A stretch of DNA of 64,000 nt from DATILL01 sp035476575 (GTDB taxonomy: Bacteria > Actinomycetota > Actinomycetes > Mycobacteriales > JACQDL01): assembly GCA_035476575.1 (NCBI GenBank), contig DATILL010000096.1:11748-75747 (forward strand). The letters are read 5' to 3'. Made by a program: the position numbers and the translations under genes. A model generated the notes under the pieces. It saw only the letters and a program-made list of their open reading frames with translations, searched no databases and was not told where the DNA came from. Shown here in pieces: positions 51,346 through 59,800 of this stretch (positions are counted from its first letter, which is position 1; every line of letters begins with the position of its first letter).

Positions 51346-51403
51346 CGATCATCGAGCTGTTGTCGCTAGTTGATCTCCTCGGACGACCACAACTCGATGA
51401 TCG
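51346..51403. other. Imperfect 20-bp stem hairpin between carboxylase genes
   Basis: Arms 51346-51365 and 51384-51403, 18 of 20 paired, 18-nt loop. Lies in the gap after the carboxyltransferase stop. May be a processing or attenuation structure setting subunit ratio. Its right arm shares ACAACTCGATGATCG with 23451-23465. Confidence 0.6.
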
Positions 51404-51418
51404 CCGAGGGAAACACGG

Positions 51419-53032
51419 TCACATCCGGAAGACGCCGTAGCGGACGGGCGCCAGCGGGGCGCTGGCCGCCGCGGACAGCCCCAGGCCGAGCACCATCCGG
51501 GTGTCCATCGGGTCGATCACGCCGTCGTCCCACAGCCGGGCGGTCGAGTAGTACGGGCTGCCCTGGGCCTCGTACTGGTCCCGGATCGGCCGCGTGACGT
51601 CCTCCTCCTCGGCCGCCGACCACGGCTCGCCGCGCGCCTCGGCCTGCTCCCGCCGTACGGCGGCCAGCACCGAGGCGGCCTGCTCGCCGCCCATCACCGA
51701 GATCCGCGCGTTCGGCCACATCCAGAGGAACCGCGGCGAGTACGCCCGGCCGCACATCGAGTAGTTGCCCGCCCCGAACGAGCCGCCGATGACCACGGTG
51801 AACTTCGGGACCCGGGCGCAGGCCACCGCGGTCACCATCTTGGCGCCGTGCTTGGCGATGCCGCCGGCCTCGTACTCCCGGCCCACCATGAAGCCGGTGA
51901 TGTTCTGCAGGAACACCAGCGGGACCGACCGCTGGTCGCACAGCTCGACGAAGTGCGCCCCCTTCAGCGCGGACTCGCTGAACAGGATGCCGTTGTTCGC
52001 CACGACCCCGACCGGATGGCCGTGGACCCGAGCGAAGCCGGTCACCAGCGTCGCGCCGTACTCCTTCTTGAACTCGGCGAACCGCGACCCGTCCACCACC
52101 CGGGCGATGACCTCCCGCACGTCGTACGGCGTGCGCGGGTCGGCCGGCACCACGTGGTACAGCTCGGCCGGGTCGACGGCCGGCTCCTCGGTGCGGACGA
52201 CGTCCCACGGCCGGGGCGGGCGCGGGCCGAGCGTCGAGACGATGCCGCGGACGATCCGCAGCGCGTGCGCGTCGTCCTCGGCCAGGTGGTCGGTGACGCC
52301 GGAGACCCGGGCGTGCACCTCACCGCCGCCGAGCTCCTCGGCGCTGACCACCTCGCCGGTGGCCGCCCGCACCAGCGGCGGGCCGCCGAGGAAGATCGTG
52401 CCCTGGTTGCGCACGATGACGGCCTCGTCGCTCATCGCCGGCACGTACGCCCCGCCCGCCGTGCATGAGCCGAGCACGGCGGCGACCTGCGGGATGCCGC
52501 GCGCCGACATGGTGGCCTGGTTGTAGAAGATCCGGCCGAAGTGGTCGCGGTCGGGGAAGACCTCGTCCTGCATCGGCAGGAAGGCGCCGCCGGAGTCGAC
52601 CAGGTAGAGGCAGGGGAGGTTGTTCTGGAGCGCCACCTCCTGGGCGCGCAGGTGCTTCTTGACCGTCATCGGGTAGTATGTGCCGCCCTTGACCGTGGCG
52701 TCGTTGGCCACGATCACGCACTCCCGGCCGGACACCCGGCCGACCCCGGTGATGATGCCAGCGGCCGGCGCCTGGTCGTCGTACATCCCGGTGGCAGCCA
52801 GCGGGGCCAGCTCCAGGAACGGCGACGAGGCGTCGACCAGGGAGTCGACCCGGTCACGGGGCAGCAGCTTGCCCCGCTCGACGTGCCGGGCCCGGGCCCG
52901 CTCGGAGCCGCCGAGCCGGGCGACGGCCAGCCGGTGCCGGAGGTCGTCGACCAGCTCGGCGTGCTCCTTGGCGTACCGCAGCGCCGACTCCGAGCGCGGG
53001 TCGGCCGTACTGCGCAGGCTCGGCACGTCCAT
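51419..53032 (-). CDS. Carboxyltransferase subunit of acyl-CoA carboxylase (methylcrotonyl type)
   Basis: 537 residues, MccB-like. Crotonase-fold halves: ANDATVKGGTYYPMTVKKHL, then DSGGAFLPMQDEVFPDRDHF, typical of methylcrotonyl-CoA rather than propionyl-CoA carboxyltransferases; GSCTAGGAYVPAMSDE and GGSFGAGNYSMCGRAYSPRF form the acyl/biotin pockets. First gene of the four-gene leucine-catabolism operon. Two 16-bp palindromes lie 80-125 bp upstream of the start, matching the one upstream of the TetR gene. Confidence 0.92.
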   Translation of the reverse strand: MDVPSLRSTADPRSESALRYAKEHAELVDDLRHRLAVARLGGSERARARHVERGKLLPRDRVDSLVDASSPFLELAPLAATGMYDDQAPAAGIITGVGRVSGRECVIVANDATVKGGTYYPMTVKKHLRAQEVALQNNLPCLYLVDSGGAFLPMQDEVFPDRDHFGRIFYNQATMSARGIPQVAAVLGSCTAGGAYVPAMSDEAVIVRNQGTIFLGGPPLVRAATGEVVSAEELGGGEVHARVSGVTDHLAEDDAHALRIVRGIVSTLGPRPPRPWDVVRTEEPAVDPAELYHVVPADPRTPYDVREVIARVVDGSRFAEFKKEYGATLVTGFARVHGHPVGVVANNGILFSESALKGAHFVELCDQRSVPLVFLQNITGFMVGREYEAGGIAKHGAKMVTAVACARVPKFTVVIGGSFGAGNYSMCGRAYSPRFLWMWPNARISVMGGEQAASVLAAVRREQAEARGEPWSAAEEEDVTRPIRDQYEAQGSPYYSTARLWDDGVIDPMDTRMVLGLGLSAAASAPLAPVRYGVFRM

Positions 53033-53111
53033 GGTCGCGGGTGGGCTCCCCTGTCTTGGCGGCGCTGTGTTGGCCGGCGCTGTTGGCCGGTGCCGGCTGA
53101 TCCGGGCTGAG

Positions 53112-53155
53112 GTTAGCCAGCGTTAACATCCGACCCGATGTTAACCAGGACTAAC
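53112..53155. promoter_or_regulatory. Two TetR-type operators upstream of the carboxylase operon
   Basis: GTTAGCCAGCGTTAAC (53112-53127) and GTTAACCAGGACTAAC (53140-53155), centres 28 bp apart. Same 16-bp pattern GTTARC-N4-YTAAC as the site upstream of the TetR gene 1 kb away. Confidence 0.75.
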
Positions 53156-53197
53156 CCCGCCCGTCCAGTGCGCCGGTGGTGCCCTATTGGACCCGGC

Positions 53198-54010
53198 TCA
53201 GCCGATGGAAGCGTTCAGGGCGGCCAGGTACCCGTAGCGGTAGCCGTTGACGGTCGGATGGTAGGACTCGGACAGGTGGAACCAGTCGACGCTGTGCAGC
53301 CACCACTCGCCGGAGGCGCAGATCTCGTGCCCGGTGTACACCCCGCGCGTGTCGACGTAGCGGAACCCGCCGAACTTGGCGACCTCGGTCGCGGTCACCG
53401 AGGCCAGCACGTCCGCGCCGTAGTTGATGTAGCCGCGCTTGGTGTCGGAGATGCCGACGACGCAGGTGCCGCCGATCCTGTAGAAGTGCGGGTAGCCGAG
53501 CACCACCACGGTCGCGTTCGGTGCCCGGCCTCGAATGGCGGTGTAGACGTTGTCCAGCCGGCCCGGCAGCGTGCCGCGGGCGAACGCGACCGCGCTGTCC
53601 ACCGCGGACTTGCAGCCGGCGTCGCTCTGCAGGACGCAGTTCTGCATGACCGTGGTGAAGCCGGCGTCGTTGCCGCCGATGGTGATGGTGACCATGGTGG
53701 TCGCCGCGGACAGCCCGCCGAGCTGGTTGTTCAGGACGTCGGCGGTCTTCGCCCCGGAGCAGGCGGCGAAGGTGAGGACCGCGGCATGGGAGGCGGACCA
53801 CAGCGACGGGTAGCCCTGCGAGCTGCGCTTACAGCTCCCACTGTCGCTGTAGTAGTTGTTCGTGCCGACGCCGGATGAGTAGGAGTCGCCGAGTGCAGCA
53901 TAGACCGGGGCGGCGGCGGACGCGGGAGCGGCGGCGGTTGCGAGCGCGCTGGTGAGGACGACGGCGAGCGCGCTCAGGGACGCCGTGCGGGTGAGGGGAC
54001 GCAGGTGCAT
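53198..54010 (-). CDS. Secreted SGNH/GDSL hydrolase
   Basis: 270 residues. Signal peptide LRPLTRTASLSALAVVLTSA up to ASA. Block I AALGDSYSSG with the nucleophile Ser, block III TITIGGNDAG with oxyanion Asn, and the catalytic His region SESYHPTVNGYRYGYL. Extracellular esterase or lipase like streptomycete SGNH lipases; cysteine pairs suggest disulfides. ATG 54010 has GGAGGTG 8 nt upstream and starts the signal. It separates the TetR gene from its proposed target operon. Confidence 0.9.
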   Translation of the reverse strand: MHLRPLTRTASLSALAVVLTSALATAAAPASAAAPVYAALGDSYSSGVGTNNYYSDSGSCKRSSQGYPSLWSASHAAVLTFAACSGAKTADVLNNQLGGLSAATTMVTITIGGNDAGFTTVMQNCVLQSDAGCKSAVDSAVAFARGTLPGRLDNVYTAIRGRAPNATVVVLGYPHFYRIGGTCVVGISDTKRGYINYGADVLASVTATEVAKFGGFRYVDTRGVYTGHEICASGEWWLHSVDWFHLSESYHPTVNGYRYGYLAALNASIG

Positions 54011-54137
54011 GACGGGCCACCTCCAGGGGGCCGGAACGAGACCCCAAATAATGACAAAATTCGCGGTATTTCGGAAGCATCTGGAGTAGTGAACATCCGC
54101 CGAACACACGGCGCCACTCAGCCGGCCGGCCGGATTA

Positions 54138-54153
54138 GTTAACGATGGCTAAC
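54138..54153. promoter_or_regulatory. TetR-type operator upstream of tetR gene
   Basis: GTTAACGATGGCTAAC, 14 nt before the ATG at 54167; matches the pair at 53.1 kb, so it is probably the autoregulatory site. Confidence 0.7.
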
Positions 54154-54166
54154 CAGCTCGGCTAGC

Positions 54167-54769
54167 ATGGCCCGGATGAGCAGCGCACCGGCCGGGTCCC
54201 GCCGCGACCAGATCGTCGCCGCGGCGGCGGAGCTGTTCGCCCGTCGTGGCTTCCACGGCGTCGGGATCGACGACATCGGCGCGGCGGTGGGCATCTCCGG
54301 CCCAGGGGTGTACCGGCATTTCCGCAGCAAGGACGCGGTGCTCGGCCACATGCTGGTCGGGATCAGCGAGAAGCTGCTGGCCGGCGGGCAGGCCCGGACA
54401 GCCGCCGCCGGCGACCCGGCCGAGGCGTTGCGGGCGCTGATCCGCTGGCAGGTCGACTTCGCGCTGGACCACCCGGCGCTGATCACCGTGCACGCCCGGG
54501 ACCTGGCCAACCTCACCGAGACCGACCAGCGCCGGGTCCGGCGGCTACAGCGGGCCTACGTCGAGGTGTGGGTCGTGGCAATCGGACGGACCGTGCGTCC
54601 TGCCGGCGGGGCTGGCACGGGCCCCGACCAGGCGGGGCTGCGGGCCGCGGCACATGCCGTGCTCGGGCTGATCAACTCCACCCCGCACAGCGCGGTGCTG
54701 GACCGGCCGTCGATGGCCGCACTGCTGGAGCGGATGGCCTACGCCGCGTTGACAGTGCCGGGCTGGTAG
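54167..54769 (+). CDS. TetR-family regulator of the leucine-catabolism operon (by operators)
   Basis: 200 residues. HTH: RRDQIVAAAAELFARRGFHG, VGIDDIGAAVGISGPGVYRHF and RSKDAVLGHML, canonical for TetR. The C-terminal ligand domain has the helical pattern of the SACE_7040-like group (LRALIRWQVDFALDHPALIT). ATG 54167 or 54176. An operator-like palindrome just upstream matches two before the carboxylase operon, so it probably represses both and responds to an acyl-CoA. Confidence 0.88.
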   Translation: MARMSSAPAGSRRDQIVAAAAELFARRGFHGVGIDDIGAAVGISGPGVYRHFRSKDAVLGHMLVGISEKLLAGGQARTAAAGDPAEALRALIRWQVDFALDHPALITVHARDLANLTETDQRRVRRLQRAYVEVWVVAIGRTVRPAGGAGTGPDQAGLRAAAHAVLGLINSTPHSAVLDRPSMAALLERMAYAALTVPGW

Positions 54770-54790
54770 GCAACGCCCTGGCAGGGCGTC

Positions 54791-54840
54791 GGTCCGGGAG
54801 GCGGCTCCGGTCTGGGAGACGGCTCCCGGTCTGGGAGACT
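54791..54840. repeat. Short tandem repeat with GTCTGGGAGAC dyads before the PhzE-like gene
   Basis: GGCTCC(C)GGTCTGGGAGAC in two copies about 19 bp apart (54803-54820, 54821-54839), with a degenerate third upstream. GTCT-GGG-AGAC is a small dyad. Immediately 5' of the next start; possible operator or leader structure. Confidence 0.6.
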
Positions 54841-54847
54841 GGGCCGC

Positions 54848-56662
54848 ATGCTCAGCTTCGACAGGCCGTACTGCCTGCTGCACCGGGATGGGACGACGCA
54901 CTACGCCAGCGGCAGGGTACGCACGGTCTGGTGGCTGGCGGAGGTGCCCCGGCCGGCCGCGCCGGACGGGCTGCCGGTGCTGAGCATGGTGCCGTACTCC
55001 CAGCTCCGCGAGCGCGGCTTCGCGGTGCACGACGGCGGCGAGCCGATCATCACCATGGCCACCGCCGAGTACCGCGAGGTGTCGCTCGACGAGATCCTCA
55101 CCGGCGACCCGGAGCCGGTGGTCCGGCTGGCCGCCGAGCCGACGTTCGATGTGACCGACGAGCAGTACGCCGAGTGGGTGCGGCGGATCGTGGCGGAGGA
55201 GATCTGCCAGGGCGAGGGGTCGAACTTCCTGCCCTCGCGGCGGTCCCGCCTGCGGATCGCCGACTTTTCCGCCGCGGTGGCCAACGTGATCTTCGCTCGG
55301 CTGGCCCGCAGTGAACTCGGCGCATACCTGACCTTCTGCTTCCACGACGGCGAGCGGTTCTTCATCGGCGCCTCACCGGAGCGGCACATCACCGTCGAGC
55401 GCGGCGTCGTCACCATGAACCCGATCTGCGGCACGCTGCCCAAGTCGGCGCTGACCCGGCGGGCCGACCTGGTGGAGTTCCTGTCCGACCCCAAGGAGAT
55501 CAACGAGCTCTTCCAGGTGGTCGACGAGGAGCTGAAGATGATGTCCCAGATCTGCGCCGAGGGCGGCACCATCCACGGGCCGTACCTGAAGGAGATGGGC
55601 TCGGTCATCCACACCGAGTACGAGCTGTCCGGCCGCACCACGATGGACCCGGTGGACGCGTTCCGGGAGTCGATGTTCGCCGCCACGATGATCGGCAGCC
55701 CGCTGCAGAACGCTGCCCGGATCATCCACAAGTACGAGGCTGACTCGCGGCGGTACTACTCCTCGGCGTTGCTGGTCATGGGTCGGGACAAGGGCGGGGC
55801 GGAGCACCTCGACTCCGCGATCACGATCCGGACGATGGAGGTCGGGCCGGACGGCGAGGCCACCATCCAGACCGGGGCCAGCATCGTGCGCGACTCCGAC
55901 CCGGAGAAAGAGTGCCAGGAGGTGCGGGCCAAGGCGGGCGGGCTGCTGCGGGCGCTGTCCAGCGGGGAGCCGGCGACCGTCATGCTGCCGGGCTACGTCG
56001 ACCAGCTCGTCACCGACGTGCTGGAGTCGCGGAACAAGTACCTGTCCCGGTTCTGGACCGAGCGGCAGGACCGGCCGGCGGTCAAGTCGGAGTTCGACGG
56101 TACGTCGATCACGATCATCGACAACGAGGACCAGTTCACCTACATGCTGCGGCACGTGCTGGACCACCTCGGCCTGACCTCGACCGTGCGCCGCTGGCAC
56201 GACCCGGAGCTCGACTCCGACCTCGCGGGCGCCGACCTGGTGCTGGTCGGGCCGGGGCCGGGCAACCCGCTAAATCTCGCCGACGCCAAGATGGCCCGGG
56301 TGCACGGTGTGGTGGCGGACCTGCTGGCCGGCCGGCGCAAGTTCCTCGCGGTCTGCCTGGGCCACCAGATCCTCTGCCACCAGCTCGGCATGCGGATTGT
56401 GCGGATCGACCCGCCGCTGCAGGGCGTGCAGCAGTCCATCGACCTGTTCGGGCGGGACGAGCCGGTCGGGTTCTACAACACGTTCGTCGCCACCCGACCG
56501 GCCGCCGTACCGGCCGGGGTCGAGCTGGCCGCCGCGCCGGACGGTGGGGTGATGGCCACCCGGTCCGGTCACTTCGCCAGCTTCCAGTTCCACGTGGAGT
56601 CGGTGCTCACCACCAACTGCGCCGCGATCCTGCGCGAGGCCCTGACCTGGCTCCTGCGCTAA
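54848..56662 (+). CDS. Chorismate-utilising synthase fused to glutamine amidotransferase (PhzE/TrpEG type)
   Basis: 604 residues. Residues 1-390: chorismate-binding enzyme of the anthranilate/ADIC synthase type (ARSELGAYLTFCFHDGERFF, SPERHITVERG, GTLPKS, SGRTTMDPVDAFRESMFAAT and GSPLQNAARIIHKYE). Residues 415-604: class I amidotransferase with GPGPGNP, nucleophile Cys in AVCLGHQILCHQLG, and HVESV containing the catalytic His and Glu. Forms anthranilate or 2-amino-2-deoxyisochorismate. The size and linker resemble PhzE. No other phenazine or trp genes are near, so its product is open. Confidence 0.85.
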   Translation: MLSFDRPYCLLHRDGTTHYASGRVRTVWWLAEVPRPAAPDGLPVLSMVPYSQLRERGFAVHDGGEPIITMATAEYREVSLDEILTGDPEPVVRLAAEPTFDVTDEQYAEWVRRIVAEEICQGEGSNFLPSRRSRLRIADFSAAVANVIFARLARSELGAYLTFCFHDGERFFIGASPERHITVERGVVTMNPICGTLPKSALTRRADLVEFLSDPKEINELFQVVDEELKMMSQICAEGGTIHGPYLKEMGSVIHTEYELSGRTTMDPVDAFRESMFAATMIGSPLQNAARIIHKYEADSRRYYSSALLVMGRDKGGAEHLDSAITIRTMEVGPDGEATIQTGASIVRDSDPEKECQEVRAKAGGLLRALSSGEPATVMLPGYVDQLVTDVLESRNKYLSRFWTERQDRPAVKSEFDGTSITIIDNEDQFTYMLRHVLDHLGLTSTVRRWHDPELDSDLAGADLVLVGPGPGNPLNLADAKMARVHGVVADLLAGRRKFLAVCLGHQILCHQLGMRIVRIDPPLQGVQQSIDLFGRDEPVGFYNTFVATRPAAVPAGVELAAAPDGGVMATRSGHFASFQFHVESVLTTNCAAILREALTWLLR

Positions 56663-56676
56663 CAGCCCGCCACCCG

Positions 56677-56790
56677 TTGTGGTCACCTCTGCGCCGTGTG
56701 GTGACCTCTCGTTGCCCGAGTCGCCCGTGTGGTCACCTCTCGGCGTAGTGGTGACCTCTTGTTGTGCGGCGACCCCGAGAGGTCACCACA
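56677..56790. repeat. GTGGTNACCT repeat cluster, copy 4
   Basis: Five copies of GTGGT(C/G)ACCTCT or its complement between convergent gene ends (PhzE-like gene and GT-C-like gene). Spacers CGTTGCCCGAGTCGCCC and TGCGGCGACCCCGAG resemble those of copies 2 and 5. Confidence 0.85.
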
Positions 56791-56807
56791 TGGGCCGGAG
56801 CGGCTGG

Positions 56808-59033
56808 TCAGCCCTGGGGCAGGGCGGGGCGGACGGTGCCGTCCGGCAGCACGGTGCCCAGCCAGAGCGGGATCTCGGCGACCTCGGCCTGCTGCGGCAC
56901 GTCGGTCAGCCGGGTCGGCCAGCGCAGCTCGCGCGCGGTGTAGTACGGCGGCGGGCGGCCGGGCGCGTCGTCCCGGGCGGCGGTGACAGCCGCGCCCTCC
57001 CCGTCCGCCGTTCCCGCGGGCCCAGCCGGACCAGCCGGACCAGCCCACGGCACCTCGATGTGGTCCTGGGTGATGACGTACAGCCGCCGTCCGTGGTCCA
57101 GCACAGCGGCCCGGATCCGTGCCAACTGGCCAGCCGTGGGGTGGTCGATCGCCTGCGCCGGCACCCCGCACACCGACCGCATGGTCTGCAGGTACGCCCC
57201 CGCCATCCCCTTGCCGATCACCAGCACCGCACCGGCGTCGCCGACCCGCTCGCAGACCAGCCGGACCTGGGCGAGCTGCGGCACGTACTGCCGGACGTTC
57301 TGCATCGGGTGGGTGATCGCCGCCGGCCCGCCGACCAGCAGCGCGGCCAGCCCGAGCGCGACTGCCCGGCCCCACTGACGGCCCCGCCACGGCGGCCGCT
57401 CCCACAGCACCGCCAGCAGGTACGCCGCCGCGGCGAGCAGGCCCGGCACCACCACGGGCAGGTACCGGCGCATCGCCCACACCTGGTCCGGGGTGATCGC
57501 CGCGTGCCACAGGTATAGCGCGCACATGATCAGGGTCATCGCGACCGGGCCGAGCAGCCACAGGTCCAGGCTGCGCACCGTGCGCCAGACCAGCAGCGCC
57601 AGCCCCAGCACGCCAAGCACCACCGCGGGCCAGCCGAAGTACCACGCCAGCCAGTGCACGGTGTACTCGTCGTAGGTGCGACACGGCTCGATCGGCTGGC
57701 CGAGCACGGCCTGCACCTGCGGCACGAAGCTGTTGCAGCGATCCAGACCTACCTGCTCGTGCGCGACCTGCCACCACGGCCGGCTCACCAGTAACGCGAA
57801 CGACGCCACCACGCCGACCGCCGCCAGCCAGGCCCAGCGGGCCCGGGCCGGTCGCCCGGCCACCCACCGGGCCAGCCGGGCCGGGCGGGACACCGACCCG
57901 CGCCAGCGCCAGGCCAGCGCCACCACCACCGCCCCGAGCGGCACCGCGGCCGCCGTCGCCGCGAGCAGCGGCAGGATCTGCGACCGCAGGTCGCTGTAGT
58001 AGCCGCTGGACAGCCAGGCCACGTCGAGGTAGCCCAGCACCGACGGCAGCGCCAGCCCCAGCACCAGCAGCCCGGCCCGGCGCGCGGCGGCCCGGCGCTC
58101 CCCCAGCCCGGCCCGGGCGGCGTACCCGATGCCGACCACCAGCGCGGCGAGCAGCGGGGCGTAGCCGTCGACCCGGTCCATCACGCTCGCCCCGACGGTC
58201 AGCCCGGCCAGCGCGAACTCCGCGGGCCGCCCGGACCGCACCGCCCGGCACAGCACCGACAGCCCGCCGAAAAGCAGCAGCAGCGCCAGCGGCTCGGTGT
58301 AGGCGTCCCGGCTGAACGCGATCATCGGCATCGAGACTGCCAGCGCGGCCGTCGCCACCAGCGCGAACGGCGGCCCAGTGAGCCGCCGGGCCAGGCCGAA
58401 GAGGGCCAGCAGGGCCAGCGCGCCGAGCAGCGCGTTGGCCTTGAGCAGCACCCCGACGCCGCCCAGCCAGCCGGCCACCGCGAGCAGCGCCGGCAGCAGG
58501 TGGTTGCCCTGCGGGTACACCGTCCCCGGCTCGAACAGGTCCGGGCGGAAGCCGGCCGAGTCGCCGTACGTCGGCCCGCCGGTGCGGGACGAGCCGAACA
58601 CCTCCGGCTGGGTGTCGACCGGCAGGCTGGCGTGCTCGGTCAGCCACTGCCCGGCCAGCACGTAGGTGGCTGGGTCGCGGGCGGCGTACAGATCCTGGCT
58701 AGCGTAGCGGGCGTTCACGCAGAGCGACAGCCCGGCGAGGGCCAGCGCCGCGACCGTCCAGCCCCGCCGGCCCGGCCCGGCCAGACCGGGCTCCGGGCCG
58801 AGCAGCCAGACCGCGAGCGCCGCGCCGGTACCACCGAGCAGGAGCACCAGCGGCAGCACGAACCAGCCGGCAAGCAGCAGCCCGACCGCGGGCACGGCGA
58901 AGCCGGCCGTAGCCACGGCGAAGGCTTCCGGGGCGGACGCCCACCAGCGCTCGCCCACCGTTGGGGGTGGCGGCACCGGCGACACGATCACTTCCGCCGG
59001 CTCGGTACGGAGCCGGGTGTCGGCGCGGGACAT
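56808..59033 (-). CDS. Large polytopic membrane protein, GT-C glycosyltransferase-like
   Basis: 741 residues with about 12-13 predicted TM helices. ARDPATYVLAGQWLTEH in the first large loop is at the place of the acidic motif of GT-C (ArnT/PMT-like) enzymes, and FSRDAYTEPLALLLLFGGLS is also typical. After the helices there is a soluble C-terminal domain of about 150 residues (VGDAGAVLVIGKGMAGAY). Could transfer sugar or another group from a polyprenyl carrier. ATG 59033 has GGAGAG 7 nt upstream. Confidence 0.75.
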   Translation of the reverse strand: MSRADTRLRTEPAEVIVSPVPPPPTVGERWWASAPEAFAVATAGFAVPAVGLLLAGWFVLPLVLLLGGTGAALAVWLLGPEPGLAGPGRRGWTVAALALAGLSLCVNARYASQDLYAARDPATYVLAGQWLTEHASLPVDTQPEVFGSSRTGGPTYGDSAGFRPDLFEPGTVYPQGNHLLPALLAVAGWLGGVGVLLKANALLGALALLALFGLARRLTGPPFALVATAALAVSMPMIAFSRDAYTEPLALLLLFGGLSVLCRAVRSGRPAEFALAGLTVGASVMDRVDGYAPLLAALVVGIGYAARAGLGERRAAARRAGLLVLGLALPSVLGYLDVAWLSSGYYSDLRSQILPLLAATAAAVPLGAVVVALAWRWRGSVSRPARLARWVAGRPARARWAWLAAVGVVASFALLVSRPWWQVAHEQVGLDRCNSFVPQVQAVLGQPIEPCRTYDEYTVHWLAWYFGWPAVVLGVLGLALLVWRTVRSLDLWLLGPVAMTLIMCALYLWHAAITPDQVWAMRRYLPVVVPGLLAAAAYLLAVLWERPPWRGRQWGRAVALGLAALLVGGPAAITHPMQNVRQYVPQLAQVRLVCERVGDAGAVLVIGKGMAGAYLQTMRSVCGVPAQAIDHPTAGQLARIRAAVLDHGRRLYVITQDHIEVPWAGPAGPAGPAGTADGEGAAVTAARDDAPGRPPPYYTARELRWPTRLTDVPQQAEVAEIPLWLGTVLPDGTVRPALPQG

Positions 59034-59172
59034 GCACTCTCCGGACAGGGGCCACCGGGGCGGCGGGCCACCGAGCAAGGGGGCTGGCGCAGGCGACGAT
59101 AACGACTTCGCCGCGATGCCGCAGGTTCGGGTCGGTCCGTTGGCCCAGCTCGGCTCCCTTAGGCTCTACAGA

Positions 59173-59658
59173 ATGATCGAACGTCCGATTCGCGCGCGGG
59201 TCGTGGTGGCCTCCAACCGGGCCTCTGCCGGCGTGTACGCCGACACCAGCGGGCCGATCATCGCAGCCCGGCTACGCGAGCTGGGCTGCGAGGTGACCGG
59301 GCCGGAGGTGGTGCCGGACGGCGAGCCGGTCGGCGTGGCGATCCGGGCTGCGGTGGAGGCGGGCGTCGAGGTGGTCATCACCTCGGGCGGCACCGGCATC
59401 TCACCGACCGACCACACCCCCGAGGTCACCCGGGCGCTGCTGGACTACGAGGTGCCGGGGATCGCCGACGCGGTCCGCGCTTACGGCGTTCGGCTGCTGC
59501 CGACCGCGATGCTGTCCCGAGGCGTCGCTGGCGTGGTCGGCCGGACCCTGGTGGTCAACCTGCCCGGATCCACCGGCGGTGCGAAGGATGGCATGGTGGT
59601 GCTGGGCCCGGTCCTGCGCCATGCCGTCGACCAGCTCCGCGGCGGCGACCACCCCTGA
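59173..59658 (+). CDS. mog: MoaB/Mog-type molybdenum cofactor protein
   Basis: 161 residues. RARVVVASNRASAGVYADTS, ITSGGTGISPTDHTPE and NLPGSTGGAKDGM are the MogA/MoaB molybdopterin-binding signatures. Acts in adenylylation of molybdopterin. The frame is open upstream, but ATG 59173 starts at the first beta strand. It is convergent with moaA across a repeat cluster; the pair covers two steps of one pathway. Confidence 0.9.
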   Translation: MIERPIRARVVVASNRASAGVYADTSGPIIAARLRELGCEVTGPEVVPDGEPVGVAIRAAVEAGVEVVITSGGTGISPTDHTPEVTRALLDYEVPGIADAVRAYGVRLLPTAMLSRGVAGVVGRTLVVNLPGSTGGAKDGMVVLGPVLRHAVDQLRGGDHP

Positions 59659-59661
59659 CCA

Positions 59662-59792
59662 TTGTGGTGACCACAGCGCCTTGTGGTGACCTCTGGGGGT
59701 TTCGCGGCAACAAGAGGTGACCACAACGCCGACAGGTGACCACACGGGCGGCACGACCAACAAGAGGTGACCACAACGCCGAGTGGTCACCT
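59662..59792. repeat. GTGGTNACCT repeat cluster, copy 5
   Basis: Six or seven copies of GTGGT(G/C)ACC(T/A)C or its complement between the convergent mog and moaA ends. Contains GGCAACAAGAGGTGACCAC and AACGCCGACAGGTGACC, nearly as in copies 1-3. Confidence 0.85.
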
Positions 59793-59800
59793 CAGGCTGG

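Noticed and set aside
49405..51369. 654-codon frame opposite the biotin carboxylase
   Set aside because: Antisense shadow of a well-supported enzyme.
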